A stretch of DNA of 64,000 bases from Gymnorhina tibicen (GCA_013399875.1 VXAZ01006807.1:434001-498000); one strand, 5' to 3'. Shown: positions 12,101 through 27,100, counted from the first letter of the stretch. Numbers and translations: made by a program. Notes: a model not told the origin generated them from the sequence alone.

Positions 12101-15100
12101 AAAACTTCAATGTGAGGCATATTGGAAACGTTTAGTTCACACAGAAATGATCCTGTTGAGCCAACACCCTCAGAATTAACCAGCTGTTCAACTGGAAATT
12201 TCAATAACCACAGTTTCAAGACCTTGATATCCAAATTCTGCCTCAGCACTGCTTTGGGCTTCCCTCAGCTGTCTCCTGGTTCAGGCAATATGAACAGAAC
12301 TGGAGGGAAACCACAGTGCAGATCAGGCACTGCTTTCTGAAAGCATCTGGATCATTTACACTCCATCTAAGCATAATAAAGATTTCTGCATAATATAAGG
12401 AAAGAAAGGATCAAACCTCCCCCTGTAGACAAATTTCATGGGTTCCACGGCCAGTGCTGTTGCTACAATGTCATCAGCATTATGTCTTCTTCCACTGACA
12501 ACCATCAAACCATCCATTTTGCCAATAACAAAGACGAGTCCACCAGGTCCTATAAAGCCTAGAAGTCCAGTCCTTATAAAAGGATATTCAGTGATAGGGC
12601 CACCAGAACTGGTCATAGGAAACACCTGCGAAACAGAAACAGGGGTCTTCAGTTCTATACCTAGAGATCAGGCTGCAAAGTATTTCAGGCATTTTCTCTC
12701 AGATGTTTATTCTGAAACAAAGTAAATAGGTCACTGGTGATGCTCTTTATCCTTCACTGACCATGAAGGGAGTGTCAGGAAACTCCTACACTCATGTGTA
12801 CCTGAGTTCCAGCAAATTAAATCCCACTCTGTTTACCATACACATTTTCCGTAACTGTGACTCTGTAAATCATTTATGGCCTTAAAAAATATACAAATCA
12901 ACATCAACAGTATTACATAAAAACCCATGCTGAGCGGACTGCCAACCTGAGCTGCTGTGTATAGGTTAACTGAGAGCTTAACTCATAAACATTTCAGTAG
13001 AGATTTTTTTCAGTGCCTCATGCCCATTTCCAGCACAGTGTAAGAAATAGGCAGGCTAGAAGTGAAGCTGTTTTAAGGTACAGCACATTAATGACTCTTT
13101 CAGCTGACCACATTTTTAAGGTCAATTAAGTTCTCAGAATACCAGTGATATTGTCTTCTGTAGCACACCTGAAAGTGAAAATATGGCCCTATAGAGCACC
13201 TCTGTAAATGTCTGAACACCAGAAATACGTGACTTCCATGGATAGATTCCCACAGCTTTTTCTATCCTAATTAGCAAAGTGTTATCCTTGTGGCATGTGA
13301 GCTACTCTGAGCTGCATTCTGACACAACCACACTTTCCTGCAGTCATTTCTTTAAACTTAAATAGTCTAAAGGCAAAAAGACAATGGCAAGTAGAAGACC
13401 ATGGCTAATAGTGTTCTTGAAGGCTCATCTAAAAAGAAAGGTCAAATTCTGCTGCCAGATGCCCACGGGTGACTTGTATTGAACAGATTTAATGCTTATA
13501 CATCCTTGGCCATAATTCATTTCAGGAACACAAAACTCTTTGACACTCTAATACCTGCAACACGAATTGCACAGTAAAACAGAATAGAGATCCACTTGGA
13601 GAGGACTCTTAAGAACATGCCTAACTTTAAAATTGAGTGGTCCTGCTCACTCAATGGCAGTTTATGTGCTTAGCATAAAATAAGTCTAAATCAGTCTACA
13701 TATGCTGTTAAACTGCTGACAGTTACAAATTATGAATGATATCACAATTAGAGCAAGTACTACAAAATGAACGAATCTTTCTACCCCAAAGTAGAAGTGT
13801 GTAAAATCCAGGATTATCACTCACACTGGGTATTGCCAATTGTACTTGCAGCACAAAAATCAACTACCAACAAATTTCAGATCACAATTGCATAGCAGGA
13901 TTCCTGACTTCAACAGCAGGATGTAGAATCATATCCATTTTTCTGCATTAATTATATAATATGCAGTGTTTACAACATTCAGCTCTGCATTTTGCAGGAG
14001 ATATTAGTCACATTAGTCTATTAAAAGTAGTAGTAACAGAGAATTTGTTAAGGGACCCAAGTGTAGTTGTGTTAATTTTTGCCTTAAATATTAAATGAGA
14101 AAAGGATCGTAGCTTAAAAATCAGGTTTTTTCACTTTTTCTCTAATTTGTTCAGCATTTCACACTGTCTTCAGCAGAAGTTAATGATAACAAGTGAGCAG
14201 GTGCTACAGAGCTATCAGTACAGCTGTGTGCATTGGAGTCAGAAAACAGATTCCACAAAGCCAAAAGGCTTTCACCTAAGGCAAGTCAAACAAAAGCAGG
14301 CTGGGACTCATCAGGAAAAGGTTTCTTTGCTCTTCAGATACCTCTCTTGAAGACTACATCTGTCAGGATTCTGTATAAATACAAGCCTTAATGCTGGAAG
14401 TGCTGTGGAAAGGTCGAAAACTGCTTTCTAGAGATACCCAGCAGCTTTCTTAGTGTTTGTAATAATCAAATTCTGCACATAGACTTGTACAATATTACCT
14501 TTTGAACTTGGCCTTTCTTACTCCTTTCCTTCTGATTTTTTCAGCTCCTGGTATCTTATTTGAAAATTGAAGTAAAATGGCTCTTCAGAGCCAAAACTAA
14601 ACTCACATAAAGATCTACTACTGCACTTAATGAAATGGGCTTCAGTGCAGATTATCTGGCTAGAATATAGGTCCCAAGTCACAACCATCATTGATTAATA
14701 TTGCTATTCTTATATTGTTATTATCAATATTTTATGTCAAATATTACCTTGAAACAGAAAAAGTTCAAAAGGAAGGAATCTATACAGCACTTTTTGGTCA
14801 ACTTACCTCAAAAGTATTTTTGGTCATGCCTGAGAGTCCATAATATGATGTACCCGTTGCAATAGCACATACACAAAGTTCTCCTATTTCATCTGTTTTA
14901 CAGAGCTGAGGAATTCCATCTGGCTTCACTGAACACATTATAGCTAGAGGGAGAAGAAAGGAATTCAAAAAATATTATAAAATGAACCACAGAATAACAT
15001 AAATGCTGTGGGAAAGACATCATGGTGGAGCTGACATAAATTAATTACATGTAGGCTAATGTCTAACAATCAGTTTCTTGAACATTATGGTGTTCAGCAT

Positions 15101-18100
15101 TATCAAGTGGTTTTATATTATAAACAATATCTATATAAAGAATACAAGGATCTTTATGTAAACTCAATTTTTACATTGATAACAATACCTATTTGCTTTG
15201 CTCTCTGAAAGTGCGGTTCATCTGCAATATTGCTGCAATATTGGAATGTGACTGTGTTTCCAGCTTTGCATACTGAAAACCAGATTTGCCTCAGTCAGTG
15301 CAAAATGAAATACCCTAATGGAGCCCTTGATAATTACTATACAGCCAGGGAGGCAGGCAACCACGAAATCCACCTCTCAGAAAGTAACAACTAACACCAT
15401 ATGAAAGATCAAGATATTCCAGCAGACTAATATGGTTGTTTTACTGAGAATTTATCAGAGCTCAGACTCCCTCTGTCTGGTCTTACAGGCCTGCAGAGAC
15501 AGCAGGAGCTAAACAGGAGGGATTAGAAAGCACTGGTCTGAGAAAGAAGCACTATTTCACGTCAACCATTTGAACAAGAATCAGGAATGCTGCTTTAGCT
15601 ATAATCCCTGGAGTTGGAGTACAGCATTGGTAGGTTGTGTAGTTGCAAAGAGGATATGATGATCAAGGGAAAGCAGAAAGGAATCAACACATCTTTTAAG
15701 TACAAGTGTACAGAACCTTTAACGACCTTTCTCTCAGCGGATAAACAGGAGCATGCATTTTCATTAAAACTATCAGAACATAATATGAAGTGCAAGATGG
15801 CACATCTATTATAATGTCTTGTATGATAACTATTAAACAACAACCAATCGTATCTTCCTTTATTTTAAGTTGTTCAACTGAAAGTTTATAAGGTGCATCA
15901 TTATGTTTTATTGCTTTGGTCCATAACAAGCAATCTCTTATGAAAAACTACAGTATTAGCCTTTTCAGGTATCCATAGCATCTCATTTAAAATGTAGCTG
16001 TCTTATGAAAACTGTAATCTTCCTCTTCTGAAGCATTGGTTTCAGTTTGAATTCATCAACATGAACTCTTCAGTCATACCTCCTCTATATAATAACTGAG
16101 TGATAGCACAAGACCTTGGGAAAAACATTCTGCAAGCTTCCAGATAGCAATTTTGTTGATCCTTAGCACAGGCTATGAAAACTTTCCCTACTGAAAACTT
16201 TTGTCTTGGTCAGACTTATGGATATTTATAGCCACAGTACTTGAACTTCCTTATTTTCTCTCCAACATCTCGCAGTTAAGGAACAGATGTTCTGATGTGG
16301 TGGCAGGTTGCTTAATACGTGCTGCTAATGCAAGCACAGACACTGAGGTAAATGCAGACAAGAAATCTTGGGATTTCCAAACCATGAAGTTTTGTAAGGT
16401 AATGCTTTTGGACTAAAATGTTTTTAAGGAGCTTGTAGTCCCAAAGTTTGTAGTCCGGCAACAAAGTACGCTCACCTGTGACCTTCTACTGTCAATTACT
16501 TAAACTGCTGAATCATTTTAAGTTTCAAAGGAAGTTTCTCACCTCCTGGCATCACTAAGCCAACATCCTGGACAGTCAGGACGGACAGCTTTTCTTCAGA
16601 GTCCACTCGAATCACTCCATAAGTGAGACCATGCATGGACAGAACTCCCCTTCCCGGCGGCTGGTTGCTGTCATCTGTTGGCCTACAAACACGGGTTAGA
16701 GCATCAGTGCACCATCAGGCAGGTGTAAACATTCATTTGTTCTTAATGGACTCCTATTGCAAATACTCCTCTGTTTCAGGGTTTGAAATTTCACCTTCTT
16801 TCCCCCCCATTAGGCCCGATAAAATCCTGTTTTTCCATCATTTCTGAGTAATTACATCTGTTATCTCTCTCATTCAGTACCCACACACATATATGGGGCT
16901 GCTGAGATGCAACACCTAACATTTACCCAAACCAGCTTGTATTTAATTTTCAGATAAATTTATAAAGATTGCTTTACCACCCAAGTAAAGACATCTTACC
17001 TCATTTTTAAAAGACTGAAAGATGGTGGAGGCAATGTGGAAGGAAACTGCACTACAAATATTTGGAACTGATAAGTAAATAACTTGATAAATTTTACATG
17101 TTATCTGTTTTGAGGCAACCTGGCACAGATTTACTGTCAAGTATCTGGAGAAGACACAAGGACTTTACCATCTTCATTTTAGTGCATATAATTGAATTCT
17201 TCCTATTCTAATTTACCACATGAAAATTAAAACAAATTATGCCTTCATCAGTCATGGTCAAAACATTGTGGATGCAGCCTCTCAGTAACACCTCAGTTTG
17301 CTCGGATTCATTGCCTACATGCTGTAAAATTTCACAGCACCAGCACAAGATGCCTGTCAACTTGTTCCAGTATAAAACCACCTGCTGCACCAGTGCATAC
17401 AATTATACCTATGAAGACTGTGGCTTGAGTAAATGAGTGTTGACATATGCAGGTTACCAAGTCAGGGGAATATGTCAGAGCTTTTCATGTCTGGAAGGAC
17501 TCTCTCACTGTCCTGCATTTTAAAATGCAAAACTGGAAGGCAACATGGTGCTGATCTGAGTTCAAATAATGAACTCAGTTCAGAGCAGACTCCAGCTCTT
17601 TTCAGGATGGATAAAACAGTCAATATTTAGTTCACACTTCTGCATTTTCCCCAAATACTCCATCGCAACACAACTCTTTTTTAACAGATAATGCCCTTTG
17701 ATACGACATTTCTCCTCTACTGTGCTTGAAATACTAGATGGGCCTCAGCCAGACCTGCTCATGTAAGCCTTGCCCTGATGGGCTCCATAAATTTCAATTA
17801 ATAGGTTTCACGAGCCATATTTCTCAAGTGACATTGTCAACAAAGAAGGATGTGAGCACGTTTGAAAATGCATTAGAGCATAACAAATGGCGCTAGTAAA
17901 CAAGTACCTGTGATAAATAACACTCCCATCATGTAAAAGGAACTTTCAGTGGCATTATTGATCAACTTTCTCTCATCCCTGCTCCCCAAAACACACATTT
18001 TGTGCTCATGAGAAGAAAGGTCTCCTGCAGGCACACACAGCTTCTCACAGACTTCCAAAAGTAGAGGCCATCTGGACTTTCATCACATCCATTTTCCTGC

Positions 18101-21100
18101 ACTACTTATCACACAAAGCATTTTGAGAGAAGCTCCTACTACCATTTACAGATATAATCTATTTGACCACTGCTTTTTGACAGCCATTTAAATGGGAAAA
18201 AAACCTGTCCTTAAACTTTTGCATTCCCTTAAGCAAGTGGGTTCAGACTAACATGCAATAAACCAAAGGGGAATAATATGAATTATTTGCATGACACATC
18301 CCTTTGAATATTAGGCTCTGTGATTCAACTCTAAGGCTGAAGTAGCTCTAATTTATTACTGTCTTTTTCTAAACTACAAGGGTATTTCAACTGAGAACTG
18401 GTTTTGTTACTCCTCCTTGTAGGAAGTTCAGTAAAAATACACCATAGATTTTGAAAGCCAGAACATTAACAGGGAGCTCTCTGGATCTCTGCTCTGCAGG
18501 GAGTCATTTTAATGCATACTTCAGCAGTAACTCTTTGGAACTTGTGTGATGACTTTACTGTCAGTGGAGATGGCTTGAACAAAATGAAAAATGCTACATC
18601 TCCCAAGTTCATCTAGCATTATCCTATCATTAAATAGACTTCCAAAAAAAAGGAGATATGTGTTCAGTAACTTTCACTGCAGTAAGAACTGCTCTGTAAT
18701 TACACAGCGATGCACTGAAGATAAAAATGCCTTTCTTTTATTTTGAGTTATCCACAATGTTATGTGCTAATAATTTTTTTTTCTAAGCTCTCAATGCTAG
18801 TTAATTCGGAAATGAATTTTTAGTGCTTCAGAGGGCTACAGGCACAGAGCTTATATCTAGAAAGGACACACCAGACATGCCATTATGAAGTTCTCCCACT
18901 TTATAACCTCTGATTTGGGCCAAATTTTCCAGGGCTAGCCCAGGAAATTAAAAATCTGCTCAGTGCTCAGCACAAGCAAAGGCTGCTGCCCATTCACCTC
19001 CTCTCTGAACTTCCAAGAGCTCCTTCCAAGGGAGCAAAGGCCCGCACAGCCTACGGCAGGGAAACACGTCTAAGGGAAAGACATTTGGTAGTTCTTGGTA
19101 TAAAGCTGAGAACAGGCTGGTGGAGCTGAATGAAGGGCTCTCTGAAGTCCTGTAGTTCACAGAAAGACAACTAACCTGGACAGGGTAAGTCCCTGATGGA
19201 TTGCTTTCGGATGTTTTAAACTAATAATGAGGTGGCTGAAAGTCAACCACACTCTTGGCCTCATGTCCTTCTTCCTGTAATGTTCTGCTGCAAAGCTAAT
19301 TGAAAATCTAGTTAAATTTCACTTGGACAGGGTATTTAAGAATTTGTGGCAGGAAGTATTTTACTTAATGCTATTTTAGTGCTTTACATGTTTATACTGC
19401 ATATTCTAATATGTGAAACAATTATAATTGGCTGCAGAAATATGAACTTAAAAACAAAGTGCTTACTGTTCAAGGTATAATTTTTGGAGAACTCTGCCAA
19501 AACAGACAATACCTACACCATTTACTGTGTGCTACAGCACTCCTGACAGGATTCTGCTGGTTAAGTCTTATGAGGGTGCTGGGGTGGCTCAGCCTGGAAA
19601 AAAGGAGGCTCAGAGGGGAACTTAGCACTCCCTACAACTCCCTGAAAGGAGGCTGTAGCCAGGTGGGTCTCTTCTCCCAAGTAACAAGAGACAGGACAAG
19701 AGGAAATGGCCTCAAGTTGTGCCAGGGGAGGTTTAGATTGGATATTAGGAAAAATTTCTTCAGCCAAAGGATCATGAAGCATTGGAACAGGCTGCCCAGA
19801 GAAGAAGCTGAGACTCCACCCTTGGGTATTTAGAAGAGGTGTGGAAGTGGCACAGGGACACAGTTTAGTGAAGGCTTAGCAGTGCTGGGTTGATGCTTGG
19901 ATTCAAAGATCTTAAAGGTCTTTTCCAACCTGAACAACCCTGTGATTGTATACACATAAGGATTAACAGTTTTAGTAGCATTTAGCAGTTTTAGTGGAAT
20001 TTATCTGTTTTATTTCTAGGCACAAATCCCTCAGATTCAAAGAGCATTTCCAGATGATTATTGAGAGTCTATGAATGGCTAAAAAGTGCCCGTCAGCCAA
20101 AAACAACCTGCAGAATGTCGTAATTCTCTTTAAACAGACTACTTAAGAATCTGATTTTCCTCGATGGCAATTCCACTTAATTCTCACATTTTAACTAATT
20201 TTATACTTACAGCAGCATTTTTACATTTTTATTTACGGAATTTGCTTTTGCGTTTCCATTTACTTAATTTAAAATTAGATAAAATTGCGGCAGTGGGAAC
20301 CATAAAATATTCTGAAGTTGAATCTTTACTCTAAAAATTCTTCTTGTGTGTCTTCCTTGGACATAAACAAATTGCAAACTGTACATACCATATAGAAGTT
20401 AAATATGCAGTTTCATACTTGAATAACTTTTTTTTTTTTTTTTTTTAAATTACCACATATACACATTCAGTGAGTCTATTTCCACTGGTGTAACACGTAC
20501 CTTCGAATAGCCACAGTGAGAGCTTCTGGTGAACTAGCACAGGGACAAATGACCTCCTGCCTTAGACCTTTACTTTGGAAGACATTGAGAAATGCGTCAC
20601 AGGAAGAAATGGACCCTGGGGTAAAGAAAAAAAAATAACAAACAATGAGAGGAGAAAAATAATTTGATTTCTGAAGTGATGCTATTCAAGCTGCAAATTT
20701 ACTATTTAATATATAGGCTTTTCAGATGAAATAATTTTAAAAGGATCCATGTCCACTGGGAAATACATCATAGCTGCTACAACTATATACATATATATAT
20801 ATGTGTATGCAGTTGTACATATGCATACAGGGAATAAAGACTAATTTTTGAACATGATATCTTTTCATTATGCTTACATAGAAAAGCCATTACTGCAAGA
20901 TTTACAGTATCAATTTCATTATAATGTTCTTTTTTAGGATGAGGGAAATTAAAGATTTAATTCAGAAATTCCAAGCAAACTACTAAACTACTACAAACAA
21001 GTAGAACACCTGTACACCTTGTATCTTAATACAGAGAAACAGCTCATGCTGTTAATTGTCATGAAATGATTCAGATGTGTTTCTTTAGAATAGCATAAGT

Positions 21101-24100
21101 ATTCCCCTAAAATTCTCAGTTACTTCTGCATCTGAGAATCATCATTCAGAGAAATGTTCTGATCTTTTCTACAGCTTAAGGTCTTCATCGCTTCAACTTC
21201 TATAGCTTCAGTCTTTATACATGACTGTGATGTTAAACAAAACCGGATTTACTGCAACTTGCATTATATGGAATATCAAGTTTGTTTTGGGATGAGCTAA
21301 AGAAAAATATTTTTTTTTTAAATCCCAAATTAATTACTGTTTCCATAAATGCCACACAGTTTGTAGCAGACAAACTGTGTATTTTGCAAATATTTTAGCT
21401 AAGATGGCTGAAGACTGAAACTTTAAATGCAAGAAGCCCGTTCCTGTTCTCTCCTGAAGTGGAGCAGCAGAGCTTACATGGGTTTGCACCATCAGCCACT
21501 ATCAGCATCCGCAGCGAGGAGAGGTTGATGTCCCTCTGGTCTCGATGTGCCACCAACGCCCAGTGCATGTCTCTGGACTTCACACAGGCAACTTTTGCTG
21601 CAGTAACAACGACAAAATTATTAACACACCACATAAAAGCTAGACAGATGGGATGTGTTATCAATTTGCACTTTGGATTTTGACTATCAAGCAAACTTTT
21701 GTATATTCTTATTTCTTACCTTTGTATTGACAGACTTTTTGTATCCATGACAGTGGATTCACTTTCATTAAGGAGTATGGAATACTTATAACATGCATCA
21801 TGTTCATGACACTCTGAAATCAAAAAAATACAAGGGTTTCATACAAAAATTGTGGTAACTACTTATATTGTGTTATGGGCAGGAGCATCTATGCAAATCA
21901 CTCTGTGCTTATTTTATTGCCAGTGCTGGCATTCATCTTTTCCTATCTAGCTACCTACATTAAGATGAAACAGACACTCATTTTCCAATGCTTTAATTAA
22001 GGATTAACGATTTAGACAAATCAGACCATAACTTTTAAGCAGTACTGAAAAGAAACATTTTCTTTCTACTCATACTCAAAGAGGTTCACTCTAAAACCAA
22101 AAAATTTAAAAAACCACTGGGTGAAGAATGTCTGCATGTTTGCTGTGTAGGTTAGTATTATCCCTAAGCCTGATAAACTGCCATATATATGAACACTGTA
22201 CTAAAAAGCTCAAGCAGCAAGAAATCAGTCTACAGAAATCCATCTCTCAGAAGACTAAAAGCTACCAATGGTAGTGGGGCACAAATTATTTAAAAGACAG
22301 TAGACAAATTGAAGTCCTAGACTAAGAAGAGATCAATTTATTTTAACAGAAAATAAATGAAGGAGGTTTTAGTCCCTCTCTGGGTGAGCTAATTCCAGTA
22401 TTTTCAACAAGGTCATGAAAAGTTCCAGGAAGTTTAGAAAAAGCAGCTGAGTGAAACCAATGACAAATCCAAAACTGATCTCTCAGTCTGAGCCCATCAA
22501 TTGCATCAGTGATTTCTCAGTGTTAAACAAACAGCCTGTAAATGAGCTGCTGCTTTACTTCTGTTACCACTTAGAAATATCTCCTGAGGGCAACACGCCT
22601 CCCCTCATAGCAGCTCAGGTTAAATACAGTATTTGTTTTGGAAAACCTAGGTTTAAGAAAGGTTAAGTGTCCCAGCGGATTAGTCATCTAAACACTTGGA
22701 GAACTGCAAAAGATAGTTCTCCTTTCAGTCTGGCACAAGCATAGGTACAGGAAAAGCACTTACAGGCAAGTACTGAAAAAAATGAAGTTCAGAACAAGAT
22801 TAATAGCAAAGGAAGGCACAGAAAAGCTCTATTAGACACTTGCTTTCAAGCAGTGATAAAGATGGTTTTTTAACATGAGATACTTATGGGGGTTAAGCCT
22901 AATCGTTTCTGCTTCAGAAATGTTATTACTGCACTTTGATAGTAAAAACAGCATAACACTGCATGGGAAAAACAGATCACTGGGAATCATAGGGACCCCC
23001 TAAATAATGGGACCCCCAGACAATGACTCTTCAAGACTTGACATCTGTTCTTAAAATGATCAGTGAATAGTAAATATTTTGTCAGTCACTGATTGCAACA
23101 GCACCTTTAGAAGCAATCCTTAAAAATATGTAAGTTGTCTCCAGTGTCAGTTGAGGAAGACATTCTAATATCAAGTAGAAAATTAATGCAATTTAAAGTA
23201 TTGGGAATGCTTTAATGTTAGCAAAAACATCTGTTGGTAGGAGTTTTGACAGAGGAGCTAGTCAGGGGCAATAGAACTATGCCATTGGATCATATCCCTA
23301 CAGAGGCAATACTAATTTGATTTGTTTCTGCTATAAAGTTTGATCTCAAAATCACATATTGGTGAGACAACATGATAAGAATGGGACCACAGTACTTGAC
23401 ATGATACATAAAAACACACTGACATCTTTACCATGCTCATTATGGGTAAGTGCACTAGGAGAAGATCATGGGTTTAAATCACACTTATTTTGCTTTCAAA
23501 GCAGAAAAAATTGTATTAGAAGAAACTGTAGGACATCCCAGTTTGTGACAGCAATAAGCATATTAGGTTAGTTTATTTTCAAATAGTCACAGAGAATTAA
23601 AAAACATACTTACTGTAAGAATTCCATGCCATAAACCAACATCCTTCTTGAAATCTAGTACATTCACAATTGTTTCAGCTGTCCAACGAAAGCAAAGCAG
23701 AATTTATTTTTTAGAACATGGCACTGACCCAAGGCAAACCCACTCAAAGGAAGGAAGCTTCAGTATAACATGACTGATGACCTCAAAGGTTAACTTTCAA
23801 AGTAAATCTCCACCTCAGGATTTATATTAGTTAAGACATTATTTGTACCTCTCCTATAGATATTTTAAATATGAACATATTTCCTGAAACAAATGAAAAA
23901 AAAATCATGTTTTTAAACCTAGAAGCCTTTGGCACCGAACTGTGTAAAACATAAGATAGGAGACTGATGAGAAATAAATTACAATTTGCACTTGATTTTA
24001 AGGATGATGCAAGGGGAGTGCACTCCATACCTTCTGTGTATCCACATGCCTGGGTCAGAGCTTGGCAGTGTGTCAGCAGTGCAATCCTTGTCACAGTTAC

Positions 24101-27100
24101 CCCAAGCACACTTCCATCTTTACATGTTTTGTACTAAAATGAAATAAGTAGGGAAAGTCAGTGTGAAATAATTGCCCTATTTCCATTATTTAATAATTAT
24201 GTTTAAAGTGTTTCCTCTGCAGGTGAATGATGGACACATCTAATGACTCTATTTTAAGAAGGCAGCAGTACTGGGGAGTTTTGGAGGCATTTCTTTGTTA
24301 AAAAGCAATTTTTTTTCAGATAGGCTTTCTCTTTTGACTGAAGCTTCCCAGGCTAAATATCTGAAATCCATGTGTTGTTTGAAAACAGGCATTATGGAAA
24401 CACAGTTCTCACAATTCTGATCATGTCAGTGATTAATGGACTGGCTAGATTTAGCAGAGAATAACCTAGTTCATTCTGTTCAGTGTTAGATTTTATAGGC
24501 CAACCACTAAACCCAAGCTTCTCCCCTCTGCATCTTGTAAGGCATGTGATAAGAGCTGACTGCAGAATCCTTGCTGGGTGCTGTGATAATAATCTATATG
24601 TATGCAGTCTGAAAGACACAAACTCTTTGATCAGAAGAATATGAGACTCATGAGAAAGCAGCAGAAAAGAGGTGGGAGGCCACAGATGATTATTGAAATA
24701 ATTTTTGCAACTTTATGCAAGAGTTTGAGAACTATCAGTGGCAGATAATAAATTCAACATTTATCTTTCTCCAAGATAATCAGCAAGATTGAGAATGAAG
24801 ACATCTCTGCTTCTGTAGCCCAGTGTCCTGGCTGCACAAAAACAGGAAACACTTTTGGCCCATTCACTTGCACTTCGTCCCTTTGAAGAATCATTTAAAT
24901 TCAATACTAACACCACTGAATGCAAAGCATTTGAATCTATGCAGAAGGGGGAGAAAATGATGGGCAGAAAAAAAGGAGGAAAATTAAATTCAACAGCATT
25001 GTTAACTTTCCCTTCCTGATGCCGTTCTGTTGTGGGGAGTGTGACTCATAAAGCAGTAGGTGACAGGCAAGGATTTAAACAAAATTCTTTCTCTTTCAAA
25101 GGGTCTGAAGGTTGTGATACGAGAACTGAAGCTTCACTGTGAACCTTGTCTTCTATCCATCTCAAGGCTAGTGGGCAAGCCCACAATGAACAGAACCAAG
25201 ACTGTTCAAGGCAAATGTAACATAATACTGCAGCAGCCACATAAAAAGGCTAATGTTAGAAACCCCCAAAATGCAACTTAACATTCCATTGACTTTTCTG
25301 AAATCAGTATTGGTCGGATTTAATAGAAAACATTCCTTATTAACAGGCTAAACCAGGATGTTCTTTGCTTCTGTGACTACTGAATGAATAATGATGTTTA
25401 CCTAGTCCAGAAGTGCCATATGTAATGATTCGAGGAGAAGATGCATCTTCATTAACTCACCTCAATGTAAGCTGTGTCATTGTTGGCATCCTTGATGTGT
25501 GGGAACCAGTCACGAGGCGGCTTGGAGAGGTGTTTAGACTCTGTGACAAACCACAGCAGCTTTGGCCAGCCTGAGAAACAAAAAAAAGCCAGCTTTTGTT
25601 GAGTTTCTGCTGGATAAGACAAGACAAAAGCCTTCCCTGCCAGAGTTTTATTCTTGAAAGGTCTGTGTCACCATTACCTAAACATTGCTTCCTTTGAACC
25701 TCAGTGTAGGCTGGGAAAGAAGATTTTGCAGAACTGCTTCCTTAACACAGCTATTGAGGTCTTTTTAGGCAGTCCCTGAGGAAGTGGCTGGGCAGTTTAA
25801 GCTGTTATTGACCCAAGCAGTTTTATTACCACTCCCCTATCAGAAGTTACTGTCCCTACACTTCACTAAAGGAGTGACTCATATGAATACTTCTCCTCTA
25901 CTACAGTCTTAAGTCTGCTGGCTTAATTTTTGTGGCCACAGATGGTCTCAGCAGCCCGGCTGAGCCAGCAGAGAACTGGATTGGGAGCACTGGTGCCATC
26001 TCCATCCATGAGGCTGGCGCAGCCATCACTGCCAGCAGTGACACGCCAGGACAGCGGTGTCCCAGCAGCCACAGCTGCTCCGTGGCAAGTGTTTCATCAG
26101 GGGCCTGACCCTCACCCACAGCCACTAAACAAGTGCAATTACTTGTTGTTGTAAATGACCAGTGAGAGGCACAATAAACTAGGGTTAGATTACCTTTAAA
26201 CTGTGGTATCTCCCCAGTCGGGCTTTTAGGCAGTCCTTTATGGCATGCGTCGCTGGTCAAGGCCACAGTAACTCCACAGCTTCCAAGCAAAAAGCCTATT
26301 TGTTGACTTCCTGCATCCTAAGAGATGACAAAATACACAGAATTGATTAGAAGTGACTACAGGCTGAAATAATTTTTGTCCTTGGGCACATTATCTTGAG
26401 AGGAAAACAGTCTCTTTCCATTAAATTGATTTCCTTTTAGGTAACTATTAAAACTCATCTGTACATTGACAAAGGAATTCCACAAGCTAGATATCCTGGT
26501 CTGTAGCAGCATAAATCATAAAGAGAGTGGAAGCTATCAGATGGCATCTGCTCTTCTATCTCTTCCGAAATGACGAGTGGCTGGGAGGAATGCCTGATCT
26601 GACCGAGGGTTGTTCCATCCAGAGGATCCCTGGAGAAATGGCCAGACAGAGTCTTTTCAGCAAAGTTCACCAAAGGCAAATTCAAAGTCCTGCACCTGTG
26701 GAGGAACAACCTCCTGTACCAGAATGGTCTGGAGAGCAGCTTTTTGGTAAAGGACCTGGGGGTCCTGGTGGACACCAAACTGAGAGTGAAGCAGCAATGT
26801 GCCCTGGGACGAGGGAGGCAAATGGCATCCTGAGCTGTGCAAGGCAGAGCACTGCCAGCAGGCTGAGGGAGGTGATCCTTCCCCTCAGCACCAGTGAGGC
26901 ACATCTCCAGTGCTGGGACCAGTTCTGGGCTTCCAAGTAGAAGACATAGAGCTACTGGAGAGAGTCAAGCAAAAGGCACATGATAATTAAGGGACTGGAG
27001 CATCTCTCCTATGAGGAAAGAGTGAGAGCTGGGGCTGCTCAGCCTCAAGAAGAGAACGCTTAGAGGGGGATCTAATCAATGTGTACAAACACCTGAAGGG

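Larger units (their letters stand above)
16683..20500 (-). other. Intron w14-w15 (3,818 bases)
   Basis: GT-AG intron, phase 2. Contains a CR1 3' end (about 19575-19950) in the direction opposite to the gene, and a T19 run at 20428-20446. Confidence 0.88.

Noticed and set aside
11968..12249. Leu-rich 93-codon minus-strand frame between w17 and w18
   Set aside because: Considered as an alternative exon, but w17 joins w18 perfectly in phase and no family member carries such an insert as far as I know.
12438..12725. 95-codon plus-strand frame
   Set aside because: It is the reverse complement of conserved exon w17; the conservation belongs to DIP2C.
19459..19833. 124-codon plus-strand frame
   Set aside because: Most of it lies in the CR1 3' region; the protein (for example [10 protein letters not shown]) is the usual artefact of translating that repeat.
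20428..20446. T19 run as a processed-pseudogene tail
   Set aside because: Flanking sequence on either side shows no spliced gene copy and no target-site duplication that I could see.
21459..21683. 74-codon plus-strand frame
   Set aside because: Mirror of exon w13 and its flanking intron.
26455..26940. Overlapping frames of 137 and 149 codons on opposite strands
   Set aside because: Both cover the CR1 copy. The plus frame mixes remnants of the reverse-transcriptase end in several frames with stops.
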